Shown piece after piece: positions 49,392 to 61,104 of a stretch of DNA of 64,000 bases. Both the position numbers and the translations under genes were made by a program. Source of the DNA: Eulemur rufifrons. Lineage: Eukaryota > Chordata > Mammalia > Primates > Lemuridae. How positions within the stretch are numbered: position 1 is the stretch's first letter; every line of letters begins with the position of its first letter. The stretch is from NCBI RefSeq assembly GCF_041146395.1, contig NC_090990.1, positions 41,984,001-42,048,000 on the forward strand, given 5' to 3'. The notes below the pieces were generated by a model, which had not been told where the DNA came from, made no database searches, and was given only the letters and a program-made list of their open reading frames with translations.

Positions 49392-49550
49392 ACTCTGGAA
49401 AACCTATTTTATCGCCTAAGACTGGGTTAGGCTCTCAAAGCACCCTATCTTCACCTTTCCAAAGGCCTCAACATTGTGTTTTAATTGCTCATTTTCTTAC
49501 TGGGTATCCCCTTCAAGACCAAATTCCTTAGGACCAGGAACTACGTTTTT
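49392..49550 (+). repeat. L2 LINE, sense (right part)
   Basis: 'cctatcttcacctttccaaa' and 'ccaaattccttaggaccagg' continue the L2 interrupted by the Tigger element. Confidence 0.5.
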
Positions 49551-49559
49551 TTTTTTCTT

Positions 49560-50700
49560 TTATTTATTTGAATTTTTATTGAGCACCTATTATCTGATGG
49601 GCACTATTTTAGGCACTGGGAATACAATGGTGAAAGACAGACAAGATCTCTATTCTTGTAGTGTTTATGTTCTAGATAGTAAGTAAATAAATTAATAAGA
49701 TTATTTTAGGCAGTGATAAGTGGTATGAAGAGAATGAAACATGGTGCTGTCATAGAGTATGAATAGGAAGGAGGAAGGGCTAATTTAGGTTAGGCTGTGG
49801 GGAAAGCATCACAGAAGAGGTAAGGTTTGAACTAAGACCTAAAGGATGATAAAGATCTAGCCATTTGAAAATCTGGGGCCAGAGTGTTTTCAAAGCAAGG
49901 GGAAGGGCAACCTCAAAGGGATGAAACAAACATCAAATGTTGTAGGAAAAGGAAGACTGCTGTAATGGGGGAAGTAGAATGTGTGAGGAGAAGAGAGCTA
50001 GTTCAGGAGGGCGAAGGGTAGACAGGCCAGATGTTGTAGGACTTGAAGACTTTGCTAAGAGGTTTGGATTTTGTTCTAAATGGGAAAGCAGGAGGAGTGA
50101 TACATGACTGTAGTATAGAATGGGTATGGAGGCAGAAGTGGAAGCAGAGATACCAGTTAGGAAGCTATTGCTATAGTCTAGCTGAGAGATTATGGTGGCC
50201 TTAACCAAAGTGATAGTCTAGATTTGTGCTGTCTGATATAGTAGCCACTGGTCACATGTGGCTATTTAACTTTAAATTAATTAAAATTTAAAATTTAGTT
50301 CTCTGGTCACACTGGCCATATTTCAAGCACTTAATAGCCACACGTGGCTAGTAGCTACCATGTTGGAAAAGGCAAATTTAAAACAATTCTGTCATTATAA
50401 AAAGTTCTATTCAACAACACACTGGTCTAGATGGAGAGAAATTGATGGACTCAATATATTGTGGAGGTAGAACTAATGACTTACTGATAGATTGGATAAG
50501 GGAAGAAAAAGAAAAATAATATTTTATTTTTTTTGGCTTGAGCAACTGGGATTTTGGGTTTTGGCCTGAGCTTGAGTTATAATGGTGCCATTTTCTGAGA
50601 TGGGAAGAACGGAGGAGAAGTATATTGGCAGTGGTAAATGTTAAGGATACTGTTTTGGCCATGTTAAGCTGAGAATTCCATTCGACATCTAAATGGAGAT
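49560..50700 (-). repeat. L2 LINE 3' region, antisense
   Basis: 'tttttattgagcacctatta', 'actgggaatacaatggtgaa', 'cagtgataagtggtatgaag', 'agtctagctgagagattatg' and 'cagtggtaaatgttaaggat' are in L2 antisense order over more than 1 kb. A hAT element splits it at 50223-50423. Confidence 0.85.
50223..50423. mobile_element. hAT-Charlie-type non-autonomous element
   Basis: 201-bp insertion in L2. Contains 'gtagccactggtcacatgtg' and the near-mirrored 'catttcaagcacttaatagc' and 'cacgtggctagtagctacca', typical of the MER3/MER5/MER58 group. The 8-bp flanks AGTCTAGA (50215-50222) and GGTCTAGA (50424-50431) match 7 of 8, fitting a hAT target duplication. Exact family uncertain. Confidence 0.8.
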
Positions 50701-50939
50701 GTCATATATCATCTTTATCTCCCTAGCACCTAGCATAATAGTTGGTGTTCAGTAATTACTAATCATACATGAAGAATACAAGATATTTGATCAAGATCTC
50801 GATAGCCCTAGAAGGATAAGCAAGAACAAAAGAATGAAAGTGTAAAGAACATGGTGCATTGGGAACAAACAGTCCAGTTTGGGTGGCCCACAGAGTATGT
50901 TTAGGGAAATGGAGGAAAATAAGGCAGGTTGTTGTTCTA

Positions 50940-52655
50940 TTCATTTAACAAATGATGCCATTTAGGCACTGGGGATACATCAGCAGTCAAAAAGACAACA
51001 ACAACAAAATCCTTGCTATTATGGAGATTATATGCATGACAATAAACCTCATAATAGTAAAACAGATGTTAGACAGTGAGGAGGTAAGGAAATATGCCGT
51101 GCATATATCTGAAGGAGGAATGTTACACATAAAGGGAACAGCACATACAAAGGCTCTGAAGTAGAAATTCCTGCAGGCCAGAGATCAAGGGAGCAGAATG
51201 ACATAGGGGGATTAGAATAAGAGATGAAGTCAGAAACATAAAGGGGAACCAAGTTGTGTAGGGCATTGTGGGCCATTGCAAGAAGTTTGGCTTTTACAAA
51301 GATGGGAGGCCACTGGAAGGTTTTGACTAGAGGTGTGATGTCATCTGACTTACATTTAGACTATAGCTGGGCAAGAGTTGAAGCAGGGAAACCAAGTAGG
51401 AGTCATTTCCAGTAATCTGGGTGAAAGATTATGGTGGCTTGGAATGGAGCATTAGCGTTGAGGTGTTGAGAAGTAAGCATATTTTATATATACTTTCAAG
51501 GTAGAGTCTATAGCATTTGCTGAGAGATAAGATGTAGGTTGTGAGATGAGAGAAGTTAAGGACGACTCCAAAGTATCTGGCCTGGGCAAATAAAAGGAGG
51601 GAGTTGCCAATAACTGAAGTGGAGAAGATTGTCGGAGGAACAGGTTTGAGGTGGGATGTTGGGGATTGGGGGGCAGTATCAAGAATTTGATTTTGGTTTT
51701 ATGAAGTCAAAATGTTTATTAGGCATCTAAATAGAGATATGGGCTGTTGAATATGTGAATCTGGAGTTTAGGGGAGAGGTGTAAGCTAGAGAGATAAATT
51801 TGGAAGTCATCAGCATAAAGATTGTATTTAAGGTATTTAAAGTCCTAAGACTAGATGAGATCACCAAGGATGTGAGTATTTATAAACAAAAAGTCCAAGG
51901 ACTGAGCTTTAGGGCACTATGATGTTCATGTGTCTGGAAGATGAAAAGGAACCAGCAAAAGAGAATGAGGTTGGAGGAAAACCAGGAGAATCTGGTATAT
52001 GCAGCCAAGTGAAGGAAGTATTTCAGGAAAGATCATCAAGTGTTCCATTTACTGGTGAATATTGAATAAGGTGAGAACCAAGAATTGACTGTTAGATTGG
52101 CGAGGTGGAAGTTGCTGGTATCTTTGAAAAGAACCAATTTATTGGAATGGTGAGGGTAAAAACCTGATATGAAGGGTTTAAGAGAGAATATGTGATGCAG
52201 AAAGGGAGATAGTAACTATATGTGGGAGAGGAGATAAATAGGAGTGGTAACTAGAAGGGAATGTGGGGTCTTAATAGGATTGTTTTTTAAAATGGAAGAT
52301 ATTATAGAATGTTTGTATGCCAAAGGGAATAATTCAGTAAAGAGGGAGAAATTGATAATGAATAAAGAAGGGCTAATTGTAGGAGCCAGATCCTTCAGTA
52401 GGTGTGTGAGGGGATCCAATGCATAATTGGAGGAGTTTAGTCTCAGAAAGTGTATTACCATGGAGAGATTGGCTATGCATGGTGGAAGAAAAGATAACTA
52501 GAAATGATGAGGTCAAAGAACTTAGAGGCTGTGTGTTAGACAGATCTTCTATAAGGACATCATTTACACCAAAAATAACGATAACAATAGCAATGGGGAA
52601 AAAGAGATTAAGTCAGATTGAGGGGAAATTAGCAAGGAGATTGGTTGATGGCTAT
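50940..52655 (-). repeat. Second long L2 LINE copy, antisense, reaching into ORF remnant
   Basis: Starts again at the L2 3' side ('ggcactggggatacatcagc'), then 'gggcattgtgggccattgca', 'gatgtcatctgacttacatt' and 'gatgagatcaccaaggatgt'. Beyond 52200 a minus-strand frame (52216-52461) reads 'INFSLFTELFPLAYKHSI', like L2 reverse transcriptase. It is independent of the copy at 49560-50700 because the 3' region occurs twice. Confidence 0.85.
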
Positions 52656-53000
52656 AACATGACAAGGTGATGAGTAGTATTATCTGATGGCCTGCACTTC
52701 AAAGATAATGGGGCTTTTGAGGGAGGAAGTTTTGGATGAGGATTCCTTTTAGATTCTAGTTCATTACTAGACTATACAAATTGGCCAGGCTTTAAAATTT
52801 CATTAAGTTAAGGTGAATTAATGAATCTTGGCACCTTAAATGCCTTTGGATGGAGGTACACAACACCATCTAGTCAAATGAAAATAAAATCAAACTCAAA
52901 TCTGATCATGTCTCTAGATTTCAGAGGGAGTTAGAAATTGTGCATTATGCTGCTTATAAAGGATGGATCAGTAAAATTGATACTATGGAATCCTCTATAG

Positions 53001-53458
53001 CAGCAATCCTCAACCTTTTTGACACCAGAGACCAGTTGCATGGAAGTCAGATTTTCCACAGATGCAGGGGAGGGTGGGGATAGTTTGGGGATGATTCAAG
53101 CAAGTTACATTTATTGTGAAGTCAAATGTCTCCTCTAAAGATAATTTGTATTTCCAGCCAGTCCCCAGCACTAGCATCACCACCTTAGCTCCACCTCAGA
53201 TCATCAGGCATTAGATTCTCAGAAGGAGCGCGCAACCTAGATCCCTTGCACGCCCAGTTTAGAGTAGGGTTAGCGCTCCTGTGAGAATCTAATACCACTG
53301 CTGATGTGACAGGAGGTGGAGCTTATGCGGTGATATGAGCGATGAGGAGCAGTTGTAAATACAAACGAAGCTTTGCTCACTTGCCTGCCCTCACTTCCTG
53401 CTGTGCAGCCTGGTTCCTAACAGGCTATGGACCAGGGCCCGGGGGTTGTGGATCATAG
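53001..53458 (+). mobile_element. hAT-Charlie element (MER1-like), complete, 8-bp target duplication
   Basis: 458 bp, from 'cagcaatcctcaaccttttt' to 'gggggttgtggatcatag'. CTCTATAG is perfectly duplicated at 52993-53000 and 53459-53466, the 8-bp footprint of hAT transposition. Inside, 'attagattctcagaaggagc' and 'gctcctgtgagaatctaat' are inverted copies that can form a long hairpin. MER1-type by sequence; non-autonomous. Confidence 0.92.
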
Positions 53459-53797
53459 CTCTATAGGACAAACTAACTGATTTCTTCAATTAAAAAATGC
53501 AAGAAAATAAACAGAGATGGAGCACAACGTATAAACTGAAAGAGACATAAGTGACATACTAATCACAATGTATGGATTGTATTTGGGTCCTAATTCAATA
53601 AAAACAAAATAGCATTATAAGTTAATCAAGAAACTTTTTGATTGGATATTTGATAACATTCATGATTTTTAAAATTTATGCATGATATAGTATTGCATAT
53701 TGTGCATACACATACCCTTATTAGGTCATTAAATATAAAATGTCCAATTTTAATTGAAAAGTATAGTTTATTATATCCCAAACAAGAAGCAGTGCAG

Positions 53798-55124
53798 TTA
53801 ATCAAAGTATGCACCTAAAGTATGGACACAGTTTTGCCATCTTAACAGTAGCTAGATTTTTGTTGTTTTTTTTTTTGTTTTTGGAGACAGTCTTGCACTG
53901 TTGCCAGGGCTAGAGAGCTGTGATGTCAACCTAGCTCACAGCAATCTCAAACTCCTGGGCTCAAGTGATCCTCCTGCCTCAATCTCTCCAGTAGCTGGGA
54001 CTACAGGCACATACTACCACGGCTGGCTAATTTCTTCTGTTTTTTTAGAGACGGGGTCTTGCTCTTGCTCTGGCTCCTCTCGAAGTCCTGACTTTGAGTG
54101 GTCCTCCTGCCTTGGCTTCCCAGTGGCTAGGATTATAGCTGTGAGCCACTGCACCCAGCCCAGCCATAGCTTGTTTATGCCAGGAGTACAGAAGGCTGGA
54201 GAGCAAGTGGTGATGAAATCGCCCAAGGTGTTTTCTACAGCTTGCTGAAAATTGAATATTTTTCCTTGCAAGAAGTGGTCCAAAGCCTGGAAGAACTGGT
54301 AGTCAGTTGGTACCAGTTCTGGCGAATACAGTGGATGACAGAGTTTCCAAGTCCAGCCTCTGTAGTTTGAGCAGTGTTGTTTGTGAAACGTGTGGTCAAG
54401 CGTTGTCTTGCAAGAGGATTGGCCCGTCTCTGTTGACCTGCCTCGGCTGCTTCATCACAGGTATCCCCATTATTTGTCCAGTTGGTTGCAGTAGACATCC
54501 ACTGTAATCGATTGACCAGGTTTCATGAAGCTGTAGTGGATGATACCAGCGCTGGACCACCAAACAGACACCATTAGCTTTTTTTGATTAGAATTGGTTT
54601 TGGACTGTGTTTCAGCACATCTTTATCCAACCATTGTGCCTAACACTTATGATTGTCAGAAAGAATCCATTTTCATTACACATAACAATACAGTGTAGAA
54701 ATGGTTTGCCTTTATCTCGTGACAGTAAACAAAGGCAAGCTTCCAGACGATTTCTCTTCTGACACTCGTTTAATTCCTGCAGAACCCATCAATGCAGCTT
54801 CTTTACCTTGCCCATTTGTTTCAAACAGTCCAATATTGTTGGAATAATAACGTCAAACCTTGCTGCTAATTCACACATAGATTGAGATGGATTCGCTTCC
54901 ACTATAGCTTTCAGCTCGTCATCCACCTTGGTCTCAGGTCACCCACATGGCTTAATTTCAAGATTAAAACCACCAAATGGAACTACTCAAGCCATTGATG
55001 TACTGTGCCATTCATTAGCCACATCCTTCCCAAACACTTGGTTGATTATTCGAGCTGTCTGTGCCTCGCTAGTTCCACAACGGAACTCATATTCGAAAAT
55101 AACATGGATTTTTGCCTTATCCAT
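53798..55124 (-). pseudogene. Mariner transposase pseudogene
   Basis: Frame begins at the ATG at 55124-55122 and ends at TAA 53800-53798. Readable segments in order: an N-terminal helix-turn-helix region (EFRCGTSEAQTARIINQVFG), the 'IGKVKKL'-like linker (here QMGKVKKL), 'IVMCNENGF' in place of the usual IVTCDEKW, 'VQRWYHPLQLH', 'ILLQDNA' with the second Asp, 'YSPELVPTDYQFF' with the third Asp, and the C-terminus RWQNC...GAYFD. Mariner enzymes use a DD34D triad; the first Asp is Asn here, and there are several in-frame stops, at least two frameshifts and the Alu insertion near the C-terminus. It cannot be active. Confidence 0.93.
53857..54160 (-). mobile_element. Alu SINE, antisense, inserted in the mariner
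   Basis: T-rich tail at left, then 'ttgccagggctagagagctg', 'cagcaatctcaaactcctgg', 'gctgggactacaggcacata' and, at the right, 'gtgagccactgcacccagcc', the 5' end. Near full-length dimer. Transposase codons continue on both sides. 'cagtagctaga' and 'cagccatagctt' look like decayed target-site duplications. The 'ggctagag...agctcacagcaa' wording is strepsirrhine-like. Confidence 0.93.
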
Positions 55125-55479
55125 GGTTTCACAAAAATTCCTCTAAAAAGAACTTGAAAGATAATCACAAGCCAAAACATGCATTTGAAAGATGGAGGAT
55201 GTGGCTTCACAATAAAAATAAAACAAGAAGTGCCAAAGAGAGATGTCAGAGATATCAACTGTCAAACGTAGTACTTAAGGAAATCAGACATTTTATACTC
55301 AATAACTGAATATATACATGCACATATACATTTTTTAAAGTTATCCTTTAGAGATACATAGAGATATATTTACAGAGGAAATGAAAGCCAAATTAAATGT
55401 GGATTGATGCTGAAAGTGTACGCTTTCATAAAGTTAATAACCAAACATTAATTATCTTATACTCTAGAGTATTGTAGAA

Positions 55480-55587
55480 AATATTGATTTATTCTGTATG
55501 TCCATACATAAGTAAGAAAAATCTCATCAACCCAATAAAAATGGGCAAAAGACACAAATAAACATATTATAAGAAGATCATCACCTA
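55480..55587 (+). repeat. Old L1 ORF2 fragment, sense
   Basis: 'aacccaataaaaatgggcaa' with 'aagacacaaataaacat' is the familiar L1 ORF2 segment. The related L1 sequence resumes at about 56215, so later insertions split it. Confidence 0.6.
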
Positions 55588-55945
55588 AGTGCACATTTGG
55601 AAATAACACCAATTGAGTATTGGACAGAGGTGGGGGCTGGGGGGAGGGGATGGGTGTATACCTACTTGATGAGTGCAATGCGCACTGTCTGGGGAATGGA
55701 CACACTTGAAGTTCTGACTGGGGGGGATAGGGGATAGGGGGTGGGGGGCGGGGATGGGTGTATACCTACATGATGAGTGTGATGTTCACTGTCTAGGGAA
55801 TGGACACGCTTGAAGCTCAGACTCGGGGGGATGGGGGGGCATGGGCAATATATATATAACCTGAACTTTTGTACCCCCATAATAAGCTGAAATTAAAAAA
55901 AAAGAAAATATACCCCCAAAATAAGCTGAAATAAAAAAAATAAAA
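55588..55945 (+). mobile_element. L1 3' end with tandemly duplicated 3'UTR segment (second copy)
   Basis: Begins 'agtgcacatttggaaataac' and ends 'aagctgaaattaaaaaaaaa', followed by a second, partial tail (tacccccaaaataagctgaa). The G-rich unit occurs twice, 'ggatgggtgtatacc' at 55648 and 55752, a period of about 104 bp. Very similar to the copy at 5197-5591. Confidence 0.85.
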
Positions 55946-55949
55946 AAAT

Positions 55950-56190
55950 AAATTGGTTGTCTTTTTCTTGTTGAAATTTTAAGAGTTTTTCCTATAATCT
56001 GGAAATATTATATGTATTATATATAATCATATTAAGATATATGATTTGCAACTATTTTCTCCATTTCTGTGGATTTTCTTTTCAAATTCTTGATAATGTC
56101 CTGTGATGAAAATGTCCTTTATGAACATTTTTAGATTCTGAAATAAAGTTTATGTTTTTTTACTTTTAAAAAAAAAAAAGAAAATGGAAA
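55950..56190 (-). repeat. L1 fragment, antisense
   Basis: 'aattggttgtctttttcttg', 'atatgatttgcaactatttt' and 'ctccatttctgtggattttc' follow the antisense ORF2 C-terminal region of L1. Bounded on the right by an A-rich stretch. Confidence 0.65.
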
Positions 56191-56214
56191 TAAAATACAT
56201 ACGGAGTCTAGCAA

Positions 56215-56890
56215 AAAAACAAAAAAAAGAAATGTGTATGATATTGTGGATATGTTGGAGAATATATAAATCCACCAGCTTTCCAAAATTTTAGCATAGC
56301 TAAACTCTCTTTGGAAAATAGTTAGGATTATCTTTTAAAATTGAACATTCACATACACTGTGACTCAGCAATTCCACTCATCAGTGTATATCAAGGAGAA
56401 AATCTTGCCATGTATAAGAGTGTTCACAGCAGCAAATAATAGCAAAATTGTAGAAACAACCTAGATACTCTTTAGTAGTAGAGGAGATGAATAAATAGCC
56501 TCTCCATTAACAGGAGAGTAGATGAATAAATACAATAGAATATTATACAATGGCTAAATCAAATAAATATAGCAAACACAACAATATGGAATAACCTCAA
56601 TAAAATAAAGTATCCAAATATTATATATAGCATAATACCTGGTATTTAAAGCTAAGAACAATTAAGATAAAATACATATATGAATTATTCATGTATTTGA
56701 AATATATGAATATATACATTTACAGACACACATATGTAAATAAAACTGTAACTTTGGGTTAGGAGGCACAGTAGGATGGGGAGGGCAGCCCCCTCTATGG
56801 TCAGATGGAAGCTGTTGTCAAGGTCCTGGCCTTTTGTATGGGTGATGGGTTTGTAGGTGTTTGTTATATTATTAAAAAGAGTAATTAACT
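56215..56890 (+). repeat. Old L1 3' portion, sense
   Basis: 'ctgtgactcagcaattccac', 'agtgttcacagcagcaaata' and 'caatagaatattatacaatg' follow the L1 ORF2 C-terminus. Then comes a 3'UTR-like 'tatgggtgatgggtttgtag'. Probably the continuation of the fragment at 55480. Confidence 0.75.
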
Positions 56891-57049
56891 ATTAATAAAT
56901 AGAATACCATTAATGGACCAGTGAAGATGAGCATCGTGTGCTGAGGATAATGATTACTACATTTTTATATAACTGAATTCTAATTAAAGAAATAGAATAT
57001 ATTATATATATATATAACTATACACATAACATTTTATCTAATCTCATTT

Positions 57050-58812
57050 ATATTTATATATATTTTTATTTCAAAATATTAAGAAGGTACAAATGTTTTT
57101 GTTACATGGATACCTTTTATCATGCTTAAGTTGGGGCTTTTAGTGTGTCCATCACCAGAATAATGTACCTGATGGGTAGGTTTTTACCCCTCCCCTCCTC
57201 CCTCCCTCCGTGATCTCTTATCACCTTTCCGTCCCTTTGTGCCTATGTGTGCTCATCTGTTAGCTCCCAAATATTAGAGAATATGTGTGGTGTTTATCTT
57301 TCCATTCCTGAGATACTTAGGATGATGGTCTCCAGTTCCATCCAAGTTGCTGCAAAAGACATCATTTCATTTCTTTTTATGACTAAGTAGCACTCGATGT
57401 TGTATATATACACCATATTTTCTTAATCCACTCATGACTTGATGGGCAATTAGGTTGATTCCACATCTTTGCAGTTGTGAGTTGTGCTGCAGTAAACATT
57501 TGAGTGCAGGTGTCATTTTGATAAAATGACTTCTTTTCCTTTGGGTAGATACCCAGTAGTGGGATTACTGGGTGCAATGATAGGTCTACATCTGTTTCTT
57601 TGAGGAATCTCCATACTATTTTCCATAGAGGTTGTACTAATTTGCAGTCCCACTAACAGCGTATAAGCATTCTTTTCTCTGCATTCTCACCAGCATCTAT
57701 TATTTTTTGACATTTTCATAAAGGCCATTCTGATATGGGTAAGGAGTATAGTTTTAATTTGCATCACCATGATGATTAGTGATGTTGAGTATTTCTTCAT
57801 GTTTCTTGGCCATTTGTTTATCTTTTTTGGGAAAGCTTCTGTTCTTTTGCCCACTTTTTAATGGGGTTGTTTGTTTTTTTCTTGCTGATTTGTTTGAGTT
57901 CTTTGTAGATTCTGGATATTAACCCTTAGTATAGTTTGTGAATATTTTCTCCCATTCTGTAGGTTGTCTCTTTACTCTGTTGATTATTTCCCTTGCTATG
58001 CTGCTGCTTTTTAATTTAATCAAGTCCCATTTATTTATTTTTGTTGTTGCTGTAATTGCCTTAGGGTCTTAGCCACAAATTCTTTGCCTAGGCTGATATC
58101 TAGAAGAGTTTTTCCTACATTTTCTAATAGAATTTTTATGGTTTCATGCCTTACATTTAAGTCTTTTTCTGTCTTGAATTAATTTTTGTATATGGTGAGA
58201 GATAGGGGTCCTGTTTAATTCTTCTGCATGTGTCTATCCAGTTTTCCCAGCACCACTTACTGAATAGGGTTTCTTTTCCCCAGTATATGTTGCTGTCTGC
58301 TTTGAAGATCAGCTGGTTGTTGGTAGATAGTTTTATATCTGAGTTCTCTATTCTGTTCCATTGGTCTATGTCTTTACTTTTATGCTAGTACCATGATGTT
58401 TTGGTAGCCTTGTACTATAATTTGAAGTCTGATAATGTGATACCTACAGATTTGTACTTTTTGCTTAAGATTACTTTTGCTATTTGGGCTCCTTTTTGGT
58501 TCCAAATGAAGCGTATAATTATTTTTTTTAGAGCTGTAAAACATGATGGTTTTATTTTAGTGGGGATTACATTGAATCTATAAATCACTTGGGACAGTGT
58601 GGACATTTTAACTGTTGATTCTAACCGTCCGTGAGCATGAGGTTTTTCCATTTGTTTGTGTCATTTGTGATTTCTTTCATCAGTGTTTCATAGTTTTCCT
58701 TGTAGAGATCTTTCTCCTCTTTGGTTAAGTATAGTCTGAAGAATTTTATTTTCTTTGTAGCTATTGTGAATGGTATCAAGTCTTTGATTTGCTGCTCAGC
58801 TTGCTGTTACAT
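57050..58812 (-). mobile_element. L1 LINE 3' 1.8 kb, antisense, with ORF2 remnants
   Basis: Minus-strand frames read 'HPVIPLLGIYPKEKKSFYQN' and 'HEWIKKIWCIYTT' (57383-57577), and '[14 protein letters not shown]' with '[20 protein letters not shown]' (58415-58651), all from the C-terminal half of L1 ORF2. The 3'UTR is at the left ('aaggtacaaatgtttttgtt'). 5' truncated; stops present. Much longer than the other L1 tails in this window. Confidence 0.93.
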
Positions 58813-59399
58813 TAGTAAATAACATTTTAAAATCTCAATAGATTTGACCACCAAAAAGGTATACTCATGAATGTTGATTTTTTTTGGCTAACTTCAGAAA
58901 GATTTCTATTTTTCCTAAGTTTCCTATTATGGATATTGCCTAAAAATGTATATAACTTGGCTAAGTGGGAAATACTTAGGGTTTTGTGGATAAGTAAATT
59001 TTTTTGGCTGTATTAGAGATGCTGTTTCTGGAAAATTTCTGAAGCACATTAGTTTACTTTTCTGCTGTATTAAGAAGATAATACTGACATGTATGAATGA
59101 TTCATGATTGAATTTCTTATGATGTTTCAATATTATTATTATTTTAGAGGGCCCAAGAGATTTGACTTACTCTCATCAGGCTTGGAGCATAATACTGGAA
59201 TTTGCCTTTTTCACTAAATCCCTAATGAGAAGTTGTTTTCTTAGACTTCTCTCTTCTAAAAGTTGTTTCCCTTTGTCTTCATCCCATTCTGGTTAATTGA
59301 AATTTTATTGGTTTTGTTGTAATTTTGCTATAATTTTTTAGTCTCTTATTTCTCTGGTTTTGGCTCCAAGCTGCTCACATTATTTATAAGTGCTGATTC

Positions 59400-59840
59400 A
59401 TACATTTATTTAAATATTTACTTGGTATAGGCACTTTGCTAGGTACATACTCATGAATCAAATTATAATAATAAAACATATAATTACAAACTGAGGTACG
59501 TGCTCTGAAACTAAGGGAAATGCATCTGTGAGCACAAAAAGGCACCTGACCTGGATTTAGAAAGTGACCTTTAAGCTGAGGTCTAAAGGATGATTAGTAA
59601 CTGGTTGAAGTGTGGAGTACAGATCATAGTATAAGATTCAGGTACAGCTTATGCAGAGGAGCTGCAGAGGGAGGAAGTGTAGCATGACTAAAACTAAAAA
59701 CAGTAGTGTGATCAGTGTTGGGAATCAAAGATGAGACAAAATAACAGAGATGGCAGGGGCCTGAATTATTTGTTAAGAGCAGTGGGAAAACCCCGAAGAT
59801 TTTAAATTAGGAGGCTATTGGAGATCAGATTTGTTTCTGA
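59400..59840 (-). repeat. L2 LINE 3' region, antisense
   Basis: 'tacttggtataggcactttg', 'agtgacctttaagctgaggt', 'ctaaaggatgattagtaact' and 'taagagcagtgggaaaaccc' follow L2 antisense. Confidence 0.65.
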
Positions 59841-59869
59841 AGAGAATCCTTATTTAATGTCTGTTTTTG

Positions 59870-60010
59870 TAGCTAGACTATAAGCTCCAAAAGTAGAGGG
59901 AATAGCTATTGATCTTGCCACGTGCAATACAAGTAGGTACTCAGTAAATATTGAGTGTCATTTAGTTGCTCAGTGTGTGGCACACAGTAAGTGCTCAGTA
60001 ACATTATGGT
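59870..60010 (+). repeat. L2 LINE 3' terminus, sense
   Basis: 'gactataagctccaaaagta', 'gtaggtactcagtaaatatt' and 'cacagtaagtgctcagtaac' match the L2 3' end. It lies head-to-head with the antisense copy to its left. Confidence 0.65.
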
Positions 60011-61104
60011 TTCCATTGCTCTAGATTGGCTTTTGGTGTGGGACAGTGGCTACTGTGGGGTAAGAGGCGTCATGAAGTAATTCATTCCAACAGTATCTGT
60101 TGAAGACCTCTCATGTACTCAGAAGAATCAGCAGCTAAATTTATATATTAGAATTTCAACACTTCTTTTCCCTTGGGCCCCCTGTAGGATGTATGGAACA
60201 CAAAAGTGATTGAGAATTGTTAATAAATCAGATCAGCCTAAAGTGAGGTGATATAGTAGATGCTCTTGCCCTATACCACCCACTTTATATAATCACTTTT
60301 GTGCCTGGTAAGATAGCTTTTATAAAGCAATTTCTTCTAGAGTTCTCAGGTAAAATTACCTTTCGAGAGTTCATTTGAAATAGTCTCAACTTTATTCTTA
60401 AGTTATGTTCATTTGTTTTATATAAGTAAGATAACTTGCCATGTTTCTTCCCAAAGACTAAAGATTGCTCTTAAAACATTTCTTTTGAAAATTTATAATC
60501 ATTTCAATACTATAGCTTTAATATTTTACCTTTTTCAAGCATTTAATTTATATACAGTGTGTCCTCTCTTAAAATGTATAGTTTATAGTGTTATATCACC
60601 AACTTCCTGGCCAATTTTCCCTACTTCTTTATTGGGGAATAGTAACCAGATCCACCAGCTCACACATATTTGCTTTTGTGCACATTAATAAAGGTGCCCT
60701 GTCTGGGTGGACAAATTACCAAAAGATTCCTCTGCTTCTGACATATCCTATGTCATTGTGCACTGCTTGGAGGGTGGCATCAGCCCCTACTTGTGCCTTC
60801 TGCTGCGTGCCTTTAAGCCATGCAAAAACTACTCAGCTATACTTAGTGGCCCTAAGTGGTAACTCAGTGTAAGTTAGATATTGCTGGTAATCAACTAGAC
60901 TATAGATAATCCTTTATAACCAAAGTGGCCTATTTTAACAAGTAAAACAATTGTTCACTTAATGTAATTGTTAAATGCAACCTTCAGTTAAAACATCAAT
61001 ATTATATTTACTCATTTTCAAAGTTTCTAAAACTTGGTTTCATAAAATGTGGGTAAGTTGTTACAGTTTTGGGGGAAAAACTTTGTTAAATAAAGCTAAA
61101 GCTT

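Larger units (their letters stand above)
53721..55310 (-). mobile_element. Full-length mariner transposon with an Alu nested inside
   Basis: Both ends are visible: TTAGGTCATTAAATATAAAA at 53721 and, inverted, TTCAGTTATTGAGTATAAAA ending at 55310. Over 30 bp the termini match at 23 positions. TA target duplications lie at 53719-53720 and 55311-55312. Without the inserted Alu (53857-54160) the element is about 1.29 kb, the usual mariner length. It carries a dead transposase on the - strand. Its termini differ from the Hsmar1 termini as I know them, so it seems to be another mariner lineage. Confidence 0.93.

Noticed and set aside
60413..60872. Two overlapping + strand frames (91 and 94 aa) in intron 2
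   Set aside because: No family signature, no flanking splice signals and no retrocopy marks. Left as unannotated intron.
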